Program-made: the position numbers and the translations under genes | Assembly: GCF_039525035.1 (NCBI RefSeq) | Contig: NZ_BAAAHE010000030.1 | Location: forward strand, 29,696-93,695 | Length of the DNA stretch: 64,000 nucleotides | Source of the DNA: Sporichthya brevicatena | GTDB lineage: Bacteria > Actinomycetota > Actinomycetes > Sporichthyales > Sporichthyaceae | Reading direction: 5' to 3' | In this document: positions 50,625 through 59,455 of the stretch, in pieces | How the letters are laid out: each line of letters opens with the position of its first letter | How positions within the stretch are numbered: the stretch's first letter is position 1 | Notes under the pieces: generated by a model | Database searches by the model: none | What the model was told of the DNA's origin: nothing | The model's input: the letters and a program-made list of their open reading frames with translations, nothing else

Positions 50625-51848
50625 ATGTTGGAGCGGTTCGCCGATGCGGACGTCCTGGTCGTCGACGACAACCGGGCGAATGTCGCGCTGCTGACGGCGA
50701 TCCTCGAGCGCGCCGGTCTGCGGAACGTGCGCGCGTACACCGACCCGCGCGAGGCCGTCGCCGGACTGGCCCAGCGTCCTGATCTCGCGCTGGTCGACCT
50801 GCACATGCCCCACCTCGACGGCTACGCCGTCCTGGAGCGGATCGTCGAACGCGCCGCCGGCTCCTACCTGCCCGCGCTGGTGCTGACCGCGGACGTCAGC
50901 ACCGAGGCGATGCGGCGCGCGCTGGCCACCGGCGCCCACGACTTCGTGACCAAGCCCTTCGACGCGACGGAGGTCGTGCTCCGGGTCCGCAACCTGTTGC
51001 AGACGAACGCCCTGCACAAGGAACTGCGGTTGCACAACCGGTGGTTGCGCTCGAAGGTCGACGAGCAGCGTGCGTACGCCGAGGCCGAACGCGGCGAGCG
51101 GTCGCAGCAGGAGGCACGGATCCGCCGCGTCCTCGACGAGCGGGCTCTGACCGTCCTCTACCAACCCGTCGCGGACGTGCGCACCGGCCGGGTCGTCGGG
51201 GTCGAGGCCCTCGCCCGGTTCCCCGGTGAGTTCGCGCGCACTCCCGACGTCTGGTTCGCCGAGGCGGACCGGGTGGGGCTGGGCGTGGAACTGCAGATGC
51301 TGGCGATCGAGGAGGCCCTGGCGGCGCTGAACGCGCTTCCCGCCGACGTCCTCCTCGGGGTCAACCTGACGCCGTCGGTCCTGCTCGACCGCGCCCATCG
51401 CCTCGCGACCGTGACGGAGCCGGTGCTCGAGCGGCTGGTTCTCGAACTCACCGAGCAGGTGCCGGTCGAGGACTACGACGCGCTGAACGCCGCGGCCGAA
51501 CCGCTGCGCAAGGGCGGCGCGCGGCTCGCCGTCGACGACACCGGCGCCGGGTACGCCGGGCTGCAGCACCTGGTCGCGCTCTCGCCCGACATCGTCAAGC
51601 TCGACCTGTCGCTCACCCGCGGCGTAGACCGGGATCCGACGCGCCGGGCCCTGGCCAGCGCGCTGGTCCGGTTCGGGACGGACACCGGTTCCGGGGTCCT
51701 GGCGGAAGGGGTCGAGACCGCCGCCGAGCTGGAGTCGCTGCGGGAGCTGGCCGTGCCGTGGGCGCAGGGGTACCTGATCGCCCGTCCGCTGCCGCTGGAC
51801 GAGGTGCTGCGGTTCTGTCGCGGGGACGACGGTCGGCCGCCGGAGTGA
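50625..51848 (+). CDS. Response regulator with EAL (c-di-GMP phosphodiesterase) domain
   Basis: Protein of 407 residues: an N-terminal receiver domain (DVLVVDDNRANVALL, phosphoacceptor Asp in LALVDLHMPHLDGY, conserved Lys in FVTKPFD), a coiled linker, then an EAL domain (EALARF, GVNLTP, LELTE, VDDTGAGYAG, IVKLDLSL, EGVET, QGYLIARPL). The catalytic residues needed for c-di-GMP hydrolysis appear present. Its stop is seven bases before the start of the hybrid histidine kinase, the likely phosphate donor. The pair thus links a sensor to c-di-GMP levels. Confidence 0.92.
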   Translation: MLERFADADVLVVDDNRANVALLTAILERAGLRNVRAYTDPREAVAGLAQRPDLALVDLHMPHLDGYAVLERIVERAAGSYLPALVLTADVSTEAMRRALATGAHDFVTKPFDATEVVLRVRNLLQTNALHKELRLHNRWLRSKVDEQRAYAEAERGERSQQEARIRRVLDERALTVLYQPVADVRTGRVVGVEALARFPGEFARTPDVWFAEADRVGLGVELQMLAIEEALAALNALPADVLLGVNLTPSVLLDRAHRLATVTEPVLERLVLELTEQVPVEDYDALNAAAEPLRKGGARLAVDDTGAGYAGLQHLVALSPDIVKLDLSLTRGVDRDPTRRALASALVRFGTDTGSGVLAEGVETAAELESLRELAVPWAQGYLIARPLPLDEVLRFCRGDDGRPPE

Positions 51849-51855
51849 AACCGAG

Positions 51856-53820
51856 ATGACGGACCGTCAGCGGGGCGTCTTCGGTCGGTGGTGGTCGGAC
51901 CGCTCCCTCCGCACGAAGGGCGTGCTCGTCCTCGCCCTGCCGCTGTTCGCGTTCGTGGTCGCCGCCGTCGTGTTCCTCTCGGTCCTCGCGCAGACCGACC
52001 GTTCGCAGGAGCGGGTGGAGGACACCCGGCAGGCGCAGGACAAGCTCGCCCAGGCCTACCGCCTGGTCATCGACGGCGAGACCGGCATCCGGGGGTATCT
52101 CGCCACCGGCGACCGGCAGTACCTGGCTCCGACGACCGCGGCGCGGGGACGTCTGCCCCAGGTGCTCGACGAGCTGACGGCGCTCGTCGGCGACTCGCCG
52201 GACCAGGCCGCGCGCCTGGCCCGCGTGCGCACCCTGCTCGACGACGGCTACCAGCTGCGCGAGCCCCCGCGGGGGAACGCCGACTCGCGGTTCGTCCGCA
52301 CCTGGGTCGACCGCCAGAAGGCCTCGACCGACGAGCTGCGCGAGCTGCTCTCCGACGTCTGGCGCACCGAGGACCGGTTGCTCGCGGAGCGGCGGCTGCG
52401 GTCCGAGGACCGGTGGATCGACCGCGGGACGGTGATCACCGTCGTCGCGCTCGGCCTCGGGATCGCCGGCGGCGTCGCGGCGATGCTGGCCTTCACGGTG
52501 GGAGTGACGCGCCGTCTGGAACGGGTCGTCGCCCGGACCGACGGCCTGCGCGAGGGGGAGGTCCCCGACTTCGTGGATCCGGGCCGCGACGAGATCGGTG
52601 TCGTCTCCCGCCGGCTGACGGACGTCGCGTCCCGCTGGCAGCTGTGGAAGTCCGAGGCACAGACGGCCCGGGTCGCCGCGGAGGAGGCCAACCGGGCGAA
52701 GAGCGAGTTCCTCTCGCGGATGAGCCACGAGCTCCGCACGCCCCTCAACGCCGTGCTCGGGTTCGCGCAACTGCTGGAGATGGACCTGCCCGAGGGGGAG
52801 AAGGAGAGCGCCCGTCAGATCCGGCGGGCCGGGGTCCACCTGCTCGACCTGATCAACGAGGTGCTCGACATCTCGAGGATCGAGGCGGGGCAGCTCACGC
52901 TGTCGCTGGAGCCGGTTCGCGTCTCGGCCGTCGTCGGCGAGGTGGTCGAGCTGATGGCCCCGCTGGCCGCCGACCGCGGCGTCGCGCTCGACGTCTCCGA
53001 CGTGGTCGGCAGCCCGGGGCACGTACTGGCCGACCGGCAGCGCACCAAGCAGGTCGTGCTGAACCTCGTCTCGAACGCGGTCAAGTACAACCGGCCGGGC
53101 GGCTTCGTCGTGGTGCGGTGCCGGGTCGGGGACGCCACGACCGCGATCGAGGTGACCGACAGCGGCGTCGGCATCGCCGCGGAGGACCTCGACCGCCTGT
53201 TCACCCCGTTCGAGCGGCTGGGTGCGACGAACAGCGAGATCGAGGGGACCGGGGTCGGGCTCGCGCTCTCGCAACGCCTCGCGTCCGCGATGGACGGGCG
53301 CATCGAGGTCGAGTCCCGACTGGGCGCGGGCAGCACGTTCCGGTTGGTGCTCCCCGCGGCCGCGGCGCCGGGAACGGCGGCGGACCGGCCGACGGGAGAG
53401 ATCCGGCTGCCGGCCGCGCGGGCGAGCGCGGAGTCGACCCTCGTCGTCCTCGCCGTCGAGGACAACCCGGCGAACGTCCGCCTCCTGCAGGAGATCGTGA
53501 GTCGGCGGCCGGACTGGCGGCTCGTGACGGCCGGGCAGGGACAGGTCGGCATCGACCTCGCGATCGCCGACCCGCCCCACCTGATCCTGCTCGACCTCCA
53601 CCTGCCCGACCTGCGCGGCGAGGACGTGCTGACGCGACTGCGGGCCGAGCCGCGGACGGCCGCGGTGCCGGTCGTCGTGGTCAGCGCCGACGCGACCCCG
53701 GGCCGCGCGGAGCGGGTCCTTGCCCTGGGAGCCGTGGACTACTTCACCAAGCCGATCCAGGTCGGCCGCCTGCTCTCGCTCCTCGACGACGTCCGGCTGG
53801 CCCGGATCCCCGGGTCCTGA
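51856..53820 (+). CDS. Hybrid sensor histidine kinase with CHASE3-like domain
   Basis: Membrane kinase of 654 residues. Helix 1 (about 23-45) and helix 2 (about 195-215) enclose a helical CHASE3-like domain (LVIDGETGIRGYLATGDRQYLAP). HAMP-like linker, HisKA with the phosphorylated His in FLSRMSHELRTPLNAVLGFAQLLE, HATPase (NLVSNAVKYNRPGG, DSGVGIAAEDL, GTGVGLALSQRLA) and a C-terminal receiver (LVVLAVEDNPANVRLL, LLDLHLPDLRGED, YFTKPI) follow. It is co-transcribed with the REC-EAL gene, a likely two-component system acting on c-di-GMP. The extracellular signal is unknown. Confidence 0.93.
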   Translation: MTDRQRGVFGRWWSDRSLRTKGVLVLALPLFAFVVAAVVFLSVLAQTDRSQERVEDTRQAQDKLAQAYRLVIDGETGIRGYLATGDRQYLAPTTAARGRLPQVLDELTALVGDSPDQAARLARVRTLLDDGYQLREPPRGNADSRFVRTWVDRQKASTDELRELLSDVWRTEDRLLAERRLRSEDRWIDRGTVITVVALGLGIAGGVAAMLAFTVGVTRRLERVVARTDGLREGEVPDFVDPGRDEIGVVSRRLTDVASRWQLWKSEAQTARVAAEEANRAKSEFLSRMSHELRTPLNAVLGFAQLLEMDLPEGEKESARQIRRAGVHLLDLINEVLDISRIEAGQLTLSLEPVRVSAVVGEVVELMAPLAADRGVALDVSDVVGSPGHVLADRQRTKQVVLNLVSNAVKYNRPGGFVVVRCRVGDATTAIEVTDSGVGIAAEDLDRLFTPFERLGATNSEIEGTGVGLALSQRLASAMDGRIEVESRLGAGSTFRLVLPAAAAPGTAADRPTGEIRLPAARASAESTLVVLAVEDNPANVRLLQEIVSRRPDWRLVTAGQGQVGIDLAIADPPHLILLDLHLPDLRGEDVLTRLRAEPRTAAVPVVVVSADATPGRAERVLALGAVDYFTKPIQVGRLLSLLDDVRLARIPGS

Positions 53821-54186
53821 CGGCTCACTGCGCGAGGAACTCCGCGACGCGGACGTCGAGCAACCGGCGATCGGCCCGCGGAACCTGCTGGACGTTCACC
53901 GGCCACCCCCTGGGAACGAGCTGCACCAAAGCTGACAAGGTCTGAATAACCGTCAGATTGCTTTGATCAGGAGAAACCCCGGCCCGGCGGCCCTGGGTCT
54001 TGAGATCCGGTTCGGCCCGTTTCGATCCGGGATCGTCCGAACGGATGGTTGCTCGGCGCGGCGGCGAGACGCACCTCACGGTTCCTCAAGGGCGACCGGT
54101 CCAAGTCCGACATTCACAGCGAACCGCGACGGCCATTCGACGAGCGGGTCCGAGACACCTCACGACGTTCCTTCAGGAGACCCTCG
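53821..54186. other. Intergenic region of 366 bases without a convincing gene
   Basis: Lies between the hybrid kinase and the CAP-protein gene. A short minus-strand frame (about 53825-54079) has no ribosome site and no recognisable features. A relatively AT-rich stretch near 53925-53975 (AAGCTGACAAGG, TTGCTTTGATCAGG) may hold the promoter of the CAP gene, and CTGAC/GTCAG form a loose dyad there. No riboswitch blocks seen. Confidence 0.5.
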
Positions 54187-54672
54187 ATGTCGCATGCCCC
54201 CCTGGCCCGCACCGCCGCGGCGGCGGTCCTCGGCCTGACCGTCCTCACCCCGATGCTGCAGAGCACCTCCGCGGAGGCCGTCGCAGTCAGCGACGCGACC
54301 CGCGGCCAGCTGCGGAAGGAGATCGTCGCCGCGGTGAACGCCGCCCGGGCGAAGCAGGGCTGCAAGCCGGTGAAGGTGGCCCCCAAGCTGACGGCGGCGG
54401 CGCAGCGGCACGCCGATGACATGGCGCGGACGACGTTGTTCAGTCACACCAGCGCCGACGGTCGCTCGTGGATCGCGCGGATCAGGAAGACCGGCTTCAA
54501 GAAGCCGGGCGGGGAGAACATCGCGCGCGGCTATCCCTCGACCGAACGCGTCATGACCGGCTGGCTGAACTCCCCGGGCCACCGCGCGAACATCCTCAAC
54601 TGCCGCTTCCGGGCCATCGGCGTCGGCCACAACGCGACCGGGAACTACTGGGTGCAGGACTTCGGGTACTGA
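54187..54672 (+). CDS. Secreted CAP-domain (SCP/PR-1-like) protein
   Basis: Exported protein of 161 residues with a signal peptide (about 1-31, Ala-rich) and a bacterial CAP domain: LTAAAQRHADDMARTTLFSHTSADG, GGENIARGY, VMTGWLNSPGHRANILNCRFRAIGVG and YWVQDFG. The conserved His and Glu of the CAP cavity are present (SHTS, GEN, GHR). Bacterial members are often found with wall-related genes; function is unclear. The start is preceded by CAGGAG, and an in-frame extension to 54049 has no support. Confidence 0.88.
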   Translation: MSHAPLARTAAAAVLGLTVLTPMLQSTSAEAVAVSDATRGQLRKEIVAAVNAARAKQGCKPVKVAPKLTAAAQRHADDMARTTLFSHTSADGRSWIARIRKTGFKKPGGENIARGYPSTERVMTGWLNSPGHRANILNCRFRAIGVGHNATGNYWVQDFGY

Positions 54673-54805
54673 CCCGGGCTGACCCGGGCCCGACCTGGGG
54701 TTAGGTGAGCTTTCCCATACCCGCGAATCCGGTCGATCCGTTCAGGTCGACCGGCCCCCGACCGATGGACGGCCGACGGACCGGACGACGCAGGGGGAGC
54801 CAGGG

Positions 54806-56455
54806 ATGGCAGCACATCGCGGGTCGACGAGCACGCGGCGGCGCGGAACGCACCGGCGACCGAACCCGCGGGCCGGCGCGGGCCGGCGCGCGGTCGCGCT
54901 GACGACGGCGACGGGTCTCTCGGCCGCGGGGCTGCTGCTCACCGCCGGGCCGGCCACCGCCGACGACCCGGTCGCGCAGGCCTCGGGCCGGTTCCTGTCG
55001 GGGAGCGTCCTCGGGCTGAACCTCGACAACCTCCTCGCGGTGCTGCCGGCCGGCGCGACGAACCTCGGGTCCGTCCCGCAGGTGTTTCAGGCCAACCCGC
55101 TGGACCTCGACCTGCTGAACGCGATCCCCGTCTCGCTCGGGCCGGTCAACCTCCTGGGGTCGAACCCGATCCTCACCCTCGGCGCCGTCGGCCAGTACGC
55201 CCAGGCGAATGCCGACGGCAGCGCGGTGGCCGCCGCCGGAGCGGTGACGGACTCCGGGGCGATCGCCGTCGGCGGGGCCGGCGTCCCGCTCGCGAACGCC
55301 GCGCTGAACCTGAGCGGGCTGCTCGGCAGCGGCGACACCGGACTGATCAGTGAGCTCGGGCTCAACATCGAGTCCATCGCCGCGCGCGCCGTCCAGGCCG
55401 CCGGGGCGGGCGGCGCCCAGACGGGTACCTACGGCATCGCGGACATCAGCCTCGACCTCCGCAGCCCCGCGGTGGCGCAGATTCTCGGGGGACTGCGCAC
55501 CACGCTCGCCGGCCTGCAGGTGCCGGTGGATGCGATCGTCGACACCCTGAACTTCCTGCTCGACCCCGCCGACCTCGGCATCGTCGAGATCAGTGGCCTG
55601 CCCAGGCTCGTCGACCTCGTCGACGCCCTCGGCACGATCAACAGCAACGACGGCTCGCTGCAGGTGAACCTCCTCGAGGGCCGGATCAGCGTCGACGTCG
55701 GGCACCTCGTCGACCTTGCCGGGCCGGACCTGGACTCGCTCCCGCCGAACACCGAACTGCTGCCGCTGATCACCACGACGCTCACCACACAGCTGCTGCC
55801 GACGATCACCGGGATCCTCGACGACCTGCTCGCGGACATCACCGGCTCGCTCGAGGACCTGACGGTCACCGTGCTCGGGCTGCCGATCGAGGTCGGCACG
55901 CTGCTGTCGGTCGTCACGCCGGTCGTGAACCTGGTGACCGGCGCGATCACCGGCGTGGTCGCGGGTCTGAACCCCCTCCTCGACGACACGATCGCGAACC
56001 TGCTGCCGAACGTGCTCGGTCTGCAGGCCAACGTGCAGGAGACCGCGGACGGCCGCTTCACCCAGTCCGCGTTGCGCGTCGCCGTGCTGCCCGGCAGCCC
56101 GTCGGTCGCGGAGATCAAGCTCGCGTCCGCCTCGGTCGGTCCGAACGCCGGGCCCGCGGACCCGGAGCCGACCCCCACCCCCACCCCCACGCCCGACCCG
56201 ACGCCCACCCCGGACCCGACGCCGAGCCCGACTCCCACACCGACCCCGACCCCGTCCGCGACGCTGCCGGAGGCGGTGACGCCGGACGCCGACGAGGTGC
56301 CCGCGCCGACGGACGCGACCGCGACGCCCGCGCTCCCGAACACCGGGGCGGCCGGGATCGTGCCGATCGGGACGGCCGGTCTGACGATGCTGGTCGCGGG
56401 CGGGGCCCTGAGCGCCGTCCGTTCCCGGCCCCGCGGTCGACACGCGCGGCGATAG
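54806..56455 (+). CDS. Surface protein with LPNTG sortase-type ending
   Basis: Exported protein of 549 residues with an unusually long, Arg-rich N-terminus, a signal helix (about 30-52), a Leu/Gly/Asp/Asn-rich repetitive body of about 350 residues resembling choice-of-anchor G-type proteins, a Thr-Pro/Asp-Pro repeat stalk (residues about 452-488) and the wall-sorting signal LPNTG, hydrophobic helix and basic tail RSRPRGRHARR at the end. Sortase would attach it to peptidoglycan. No enzymatic motif. A strong GGGGGAG site precedes the ATG. No sortase gene in the window. Confidence 0.8.
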   Translation: MAAHRGSTSTRRRGTHRRPNPRAGAGRRAVALTTATGLSAAGLLLTAGPATADDPVAQASGRFLSGSVLGLNLDNLLAVLPAGATNLGSVPQVFQANPLDLDLLNAIPVSLGPVNLLGSNPILTLGAVGQYAQANADGSAVAAAGAVTDSGAIAVGGAGVPLANAALNLSGLLGSGDTGLISELGLNIESIAARAVQAAGAGGAQTGTYGIADISLDLRSPAVAQILGGLRTTLAGLQVPVDAIVDTLNFLLDPADLGIVEISGLPRLVDLVDALGTINSNDGSLQVNLLEGRISVDVGHLVDLAGPDLDSLPPNTELLPLITTTLTTQLLPTITGILDDLLADITGSLEDLTVTVLGLPIEVGTLLSVVTPVVNLVTGAITGVVAGLNPLLDDTIANLLPNVLGLQANVQETADGRFTQSALRVAVLPGSPSVAEIKLASASVGPNAGPADPEPTPTPTPTPDPTPTPDPTPSPTPTPTPTPSATLPEAVTPDADEVPAPTDATATPALPNTGAAGIVPIGTAGLTMLVAGGALSAVRSRPRGRHARR

Positions 56456-56532
56456 GAAATTCGTTCTGCTCCTGTCGGTGGGTCGTGATTGGGTACCCCG
56501 TGGTCCCCGTCCGGCCACACGGCAGGAGAGTC

Positions 56533-57510
56533 ATGACGGACATGGTCCGGGCCACCGGCCTGGTCAAGCGGTACAAGACGGTGGAGGCGCTCAGCGGGCT
56601 CGACCTGCAGGTCGAGGAGGGGTCGGTCGTCGCGCTGCTCGGGCCGAACGGTGCGGGCAAGACGACGGCGGTGCGGGTTCTCACGACGCTGCTCGTCCCC
56701 GACGCCGGCACCGCCCAGGTCGCCGGCGTCGACGTGCTCGCCGACCCCGCGGGCGTCCGTGCGCGCATCGGTCTGTCCGGGCAGTACGCCGCGGTCGACG
56801 AGCACCTCACCGGCTACGAGAACCTCGAGATGGTCGGCCGGCTCTACGACCTCGGCCGCGCGCGGTCGCGCGCCCGGGCGCGCGAGCTGATCGAGCGCTT
56901 CGGCCTGACCGACGCGGCCGACCGGCCCACCAAGACCTACTCCGGCGGCATGCGTCGCCGGCTCGACCTCGCGGGCGCGATCGTGGCCGCACCGCCGCTG
57001 CTGATCCTCGACGAGCCCACGACCGGGCTCGACGTGCGCAGCCGGTTGCAGCTGTGGGACGTCATCCGCGAACTCGTCGCGGCCGGGACCACGCTGCTGC
57101 TGACGACGCAGTACCTGGAGGAGGCCGACCGCCTCGCCGACGAGATCGTCGTGATCGACCACGGCAAGGCGATCGCCCGCGGCACGGCCGACCAGCTCAA
57201 GGCACAGACCGGGGGCGAGCGGATCGAGGTGATCCTCGCCGACTCGACGCGGCGGGAGAGCGCGGAGCGCGTGCTGGCGGCCGTGGCGCGCGGTGACGTG
57301 CAGGTCGACGAGAGCGGCCGCGGTCTCGCCGCCCGCGTCGACGAGGGCGCGCGTTCGCTGCAGCAGGCGCTGCGCGAGTTCGAGTACGCCGGTATCGAGG
57401 TGCTCGAGATCGGGTTGCGGCGTCCCACGCTCGACGACGTCTTCCTCGAACTGACCGGGCACGCGGCGGAGCCCAGTACCGACGCTTCGACCGAGGGGGT
57501 GGCGTCGTGA
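56533..57510 (+). CDS. Daunorubicin-resistance-type ABC transporter ATPase (DrrA-like)
   Basis: ATPase of 325 residues: Walker A GPNGAGKTT, a Q-loop region near SGQYAAVDEHLTGYENLEMVGRLY (typical of the DrrA group), signature YSGGMRRRLDLA, Walker B LLILDEPTTGLD and switch region TTQYLEEAD. The extra C-terminal domain of about 100 residues matches the DrrA type. It energises drug or lipid export with the membrane protein encoded next (overlap of four bases, GTGA). Start at 56533 after GGAGAG. No cognate regulator is adjacent; substrate unknown. Confidence 0.93.
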   Translation: MTDMVRATGLVKRYKTVEALSGLDLQVEEGSVVALLGPNGAGKTTAVRVLTTLLVPDAGTAQVAGVDVLADPAGVRARIGLSGQYAAVDEHLTGYENLEMVGRLYDLGRARSRARARELIERFGLTDAADRPTKTYSGGMRRRLDLAGAIVAAPPLLILDEPTTGLDVRSRLQLWDVIRELVAAGTTLLLTTQYLEEADRLADEIVVIDHGKAIARGTADQLKAQTGGERIEVILADSTRRESAERVLAAVARGDVQVDESGRGLAARVDEGARSLQQALREFEYAGIEVLEIGLRRPTLDDVFLELTGHAAEPSTDASTEGVAS

Positions 57511-58340
57511 CCGGTACTCCGACGACGTCGACAAGGCCCGCGCCGGTGCGCATCGCCCGCGACGGCTGGGTGGTCGCGCGGCGGAACGTCATCAAGATCG
57601 TGCGGGTGCCGGAGATCCTGGTCTTCGTCCTGATCTCGCCGATCATGTTCGTGCTGCTGTTCGCGTACGTCTTCGGCGGCGCGATCGACGTCCCCGGCGA
57701 CGTGGACTACAAGGAGTTCCTGGTCCCCGGGATCTTCGCCCAGACCGTCGTGTTCGGCGCGACGTTCACCGGCGCCGGGCTCGCCGAGGACATGCAGAAG
57801 GGCATCATCGACCGGTTCCGGTCGCTGCCGATGTCCCGGTCCGCCGTGCTGGTCGGGCGGACGGCGTCGGACGTCATCTACAACGTCCTGTCGCTGACGA
57901 TCATGGCGCTGACGGGTCTGCTCGTCGGCTGGCGGATCCGCGACGGCATCCTCGACGCGGCGCTCGCCTTCGGAGTTCTGCTCGTGTTCGCCTACGCCAT
58001 CAGCTGGGTGATGGGCTGGGTCGGCCTGCTGGTCCCGAGCCCCGAGGTCGTCAACAACGCCTCGTTCATCGTGATCATGCCGCTGACGTTCGTCTCGAAC
58101 GTGTTCGTGCCGACCGAGTCGTTCGACGGCCCGCTGCGCACGTTCGTCGAGTGGAACCCGGTGTCGACGGTCGCGCAGGCGACCCGGGAGCTGTTCGGCA
58201 ACACGTCGCCGGACGTCGTCACGCCCGACAGCTGGGCCATGGAGAACCCGGTGATCTACACGCTGCTGTGGTCGGTGGCGATCGTCGCGATCTTCGCGCC
58301 GCTGTCGGTGCGCCAGTACGTCCGGGCGTCGAACCGCTGA
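57507..58340 (+). CDS. ABC-2-type exporter membrane subunit (DrrB-like)
   Basis: Membrane subunit of 277 residues with six hydrophobic helices. Helix 1 is near residues 35-58 (ILVFVLISPIMFVLLFAYVFGG), and the EFLVPGIFAQTVVFGATFTGAGLAEDMQKGIIDRFRSLPMSRSAVLVGR block is typical of DrrB/ABC-2 membrane proteins. It forms the export channel with the ATPase upstream. GTG start overlaps the ATPase stop (GTGA). The gene ends just before a convergent glutathione peroxidase gene (20 bases between stop codons). Confidence 0.92.
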   Translation: MTGTPTTSTRPAPVRIARDGWVVARRNVIKIVRVPEILVFVLISPIMFVLLFAYVFGGAIDVPGDVDYKEFLVPGIFAQTVVFGATFTGAGLAEDMQKGIIDRFRSLPMSRSAVLVGRTASDVIYNVLSLTIMALTGLLVGWRIRDGILDAALAFGVLLVFAYAISWVMGWVGLLVPSPEVVNNASFIVIMPLTFVSNVFVPTESFDGPLRTFVEWNPVSTVAQATRELFGNTSPDVVTPDSWAMENPVIYTLLWSVAIVAIFAPLSVRQYVRASNR

Positions 58341-58359
58341 CCGGCGCGCTGAGGCGGCG

Positions 58360-58842
58360 TCAGCCGGCGAGGGCCTTCTCGATGTCGGCCCGCAGCTTCT
58401 CGGGCTTGGTGGTCGGGCCGTAGCGCTCGACCACCTGGCCGTCCCGGCCGACGAGGAACTTGGTGAAGTTCCACTTGATCTTCTCGCCGAGCAGGCCGCC
58501 CTTCTGCTTGCGCAGCCAGTCGAAGAGCGGGTGGGCGTCGGAGCCGTTGACGTCGACCTTCTCCATCATCTGGAACGTGACGCCGTAGTTGCGGGAGCAG
58601 AACTCGCCGATCTCGGCGGAGTTCCCCGGCTCCTGGTGGCCGAACTGGTTGCAGGGAAATCCCAGGATCACCAGCCCCTGGGAGCCGTAGGCCTCGTGGA
58701 GTTCCTGGAGACCGGCGTACTGGGGCGTGAACCCGCACTTGGAGGCGGTGTTCACGACGAGAACGACGGAGCCCTTGTACTCGGCGAGGGACTTCTCCTC
58801 GCCGTCGAGGGTGCGGGCGGTGAAGTCGGTCAGGGCGGTCAT
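58360..58842 (-). CDS. Glutathione peroxidase-family thiol peroxidase
   Basis: Protein of 160 residues with the peroxidatic Cys in NTASKCGFTPQY, Gln in FPCNQFGHQEPG and Trp/Asn in KWNFTKFLV, the catalytic tetrad of the family. Actinobacterial members normally use thioredoxin or mycothiol-linked reductants, not glutathione, to reduce peroxides. The start with GAGGG upstream fits MTALTDFTARTLDG; the in-frame extension to 58941 is not supported. Divergent from the TspO gene with about 88 bases between, suggesting a shared stress promoter region. Confidence 0.94.
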   Translation of the reverse strand: MTALTDFTARTLDGEEKSLAEYKGSVVLVVNTASKCGFTPQYAGLQELHEAYGSQGLVILGFPCNQFGHQEPGNSAEIGEFCSRNYGVTFQMMEKVDVNGSDAHPLFDWLRKQKGGLLGEKIKWNFTKFLVGRDGQVVERYGPTTKPEKLRADIEKALAG

Positions 58843-58930
58843 GGACCCTCCTCGCGGTGTCGTGGCTCTCATTCTTCGTTGCCGACGCCGGAGTGGGTGG
58901 GTCGGGGCCGGATCGGGGAAGGAGACGGCC

Positions 58931-59455
58931 ATGGCCTTCACTCAGCAGGTGACGCCCACCGCGCCCGCGGCCGCCGACCGGCGCGTCGGCTTCGACGTCG
59001 GCGTGCTCGTGCTGTCCCTGCTCCTCGTGGCGGCGGTGGCCGTCTCCGGGGCGCTGATCAACGCGGGGGAGACCGACGGCTGGTACGCCGCGGCGGACAA
59101 GCCGCCGGCGACGCCGCCCGGGTGGCTGTTCGGGCCGGTCTGGTCGATCCTCTACACGGCGATGGCCGTCGCCGCCTGGCTGGTCTGGCGCGCGGGTGGC
59201 TTCGCCGGGGCGCGCACCGCCCTCGGTCTCTACGCCCTCCAGCTCGCGCTCAACGCCACCTGGACGCCGGTGTTCTTCGGCGCCGAGCGGCTGTTCCTCG
59301 GCCTGGTCGTGATCCTGGCCCTGGACCTCGCGATCCTCGCCACCGCGGTGGCGTTCCGCCGACACAGCCGGACGGCCGCGCTGCTGCTTGTGCCCTACCT
59401 GGCGTGGACGCTGTTCGCCACGTACCTCAACGCCGGGATCGCGGCGCTGAACTGA
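58931..59455 (+). CDS. TspO/MBR-family membrane protein
   Basis: Membrane protein of 174 residues with five helices and the family block WYAAADKPPATPPGWLFGPVWSILYTAMAVAAWLVWR, including the WxFGPVW element, plus ALQLALNATWTPVFFG. TspO proteins bind tetrapyrroles and cholesterol-like ligands and relate to oxidative stress. The N-terminal 30 residues are longer than usual. GAAGGAG ribosome site eight bases upstream. The stop lies 29 bases inside the convergent SGNH gene (59427-60494), so the two 3' ends overlap. Confidence 0.92.
   Translation: MAFTQQVTPTAPAAADRRVGFDVGVLVLSLLLVAAVAVSGALINAGETDGWYAAADKPPATPPGWLFGPVWSILYTAMAVAAWLVWRAGGFAGARTALGLYALQLALNATWTPVFFGAERLFLGLVVILALDLAILATAVAFRRHSRTAALLLVPYLAWTLFATYLNAGIAALN

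Noticed and set aside
53825-54079. Possible small minus-strand gene between the hybrid kinase and the CAP gene
   Set aside because: No ribosome site, no hydrophobic or conserved pattern, and composition like antisense noise in GC-rich DNA.
56160-56270. Repetitive ACCCCCACC/CCGACGCCC stretch resembling a tandem repeat or CRISPR-like array
   Set aside because: It is the coding sequence for the Thr-Pro/Asp-Pro stalk of the surface protein; unit lengths vary and no spacers exist.
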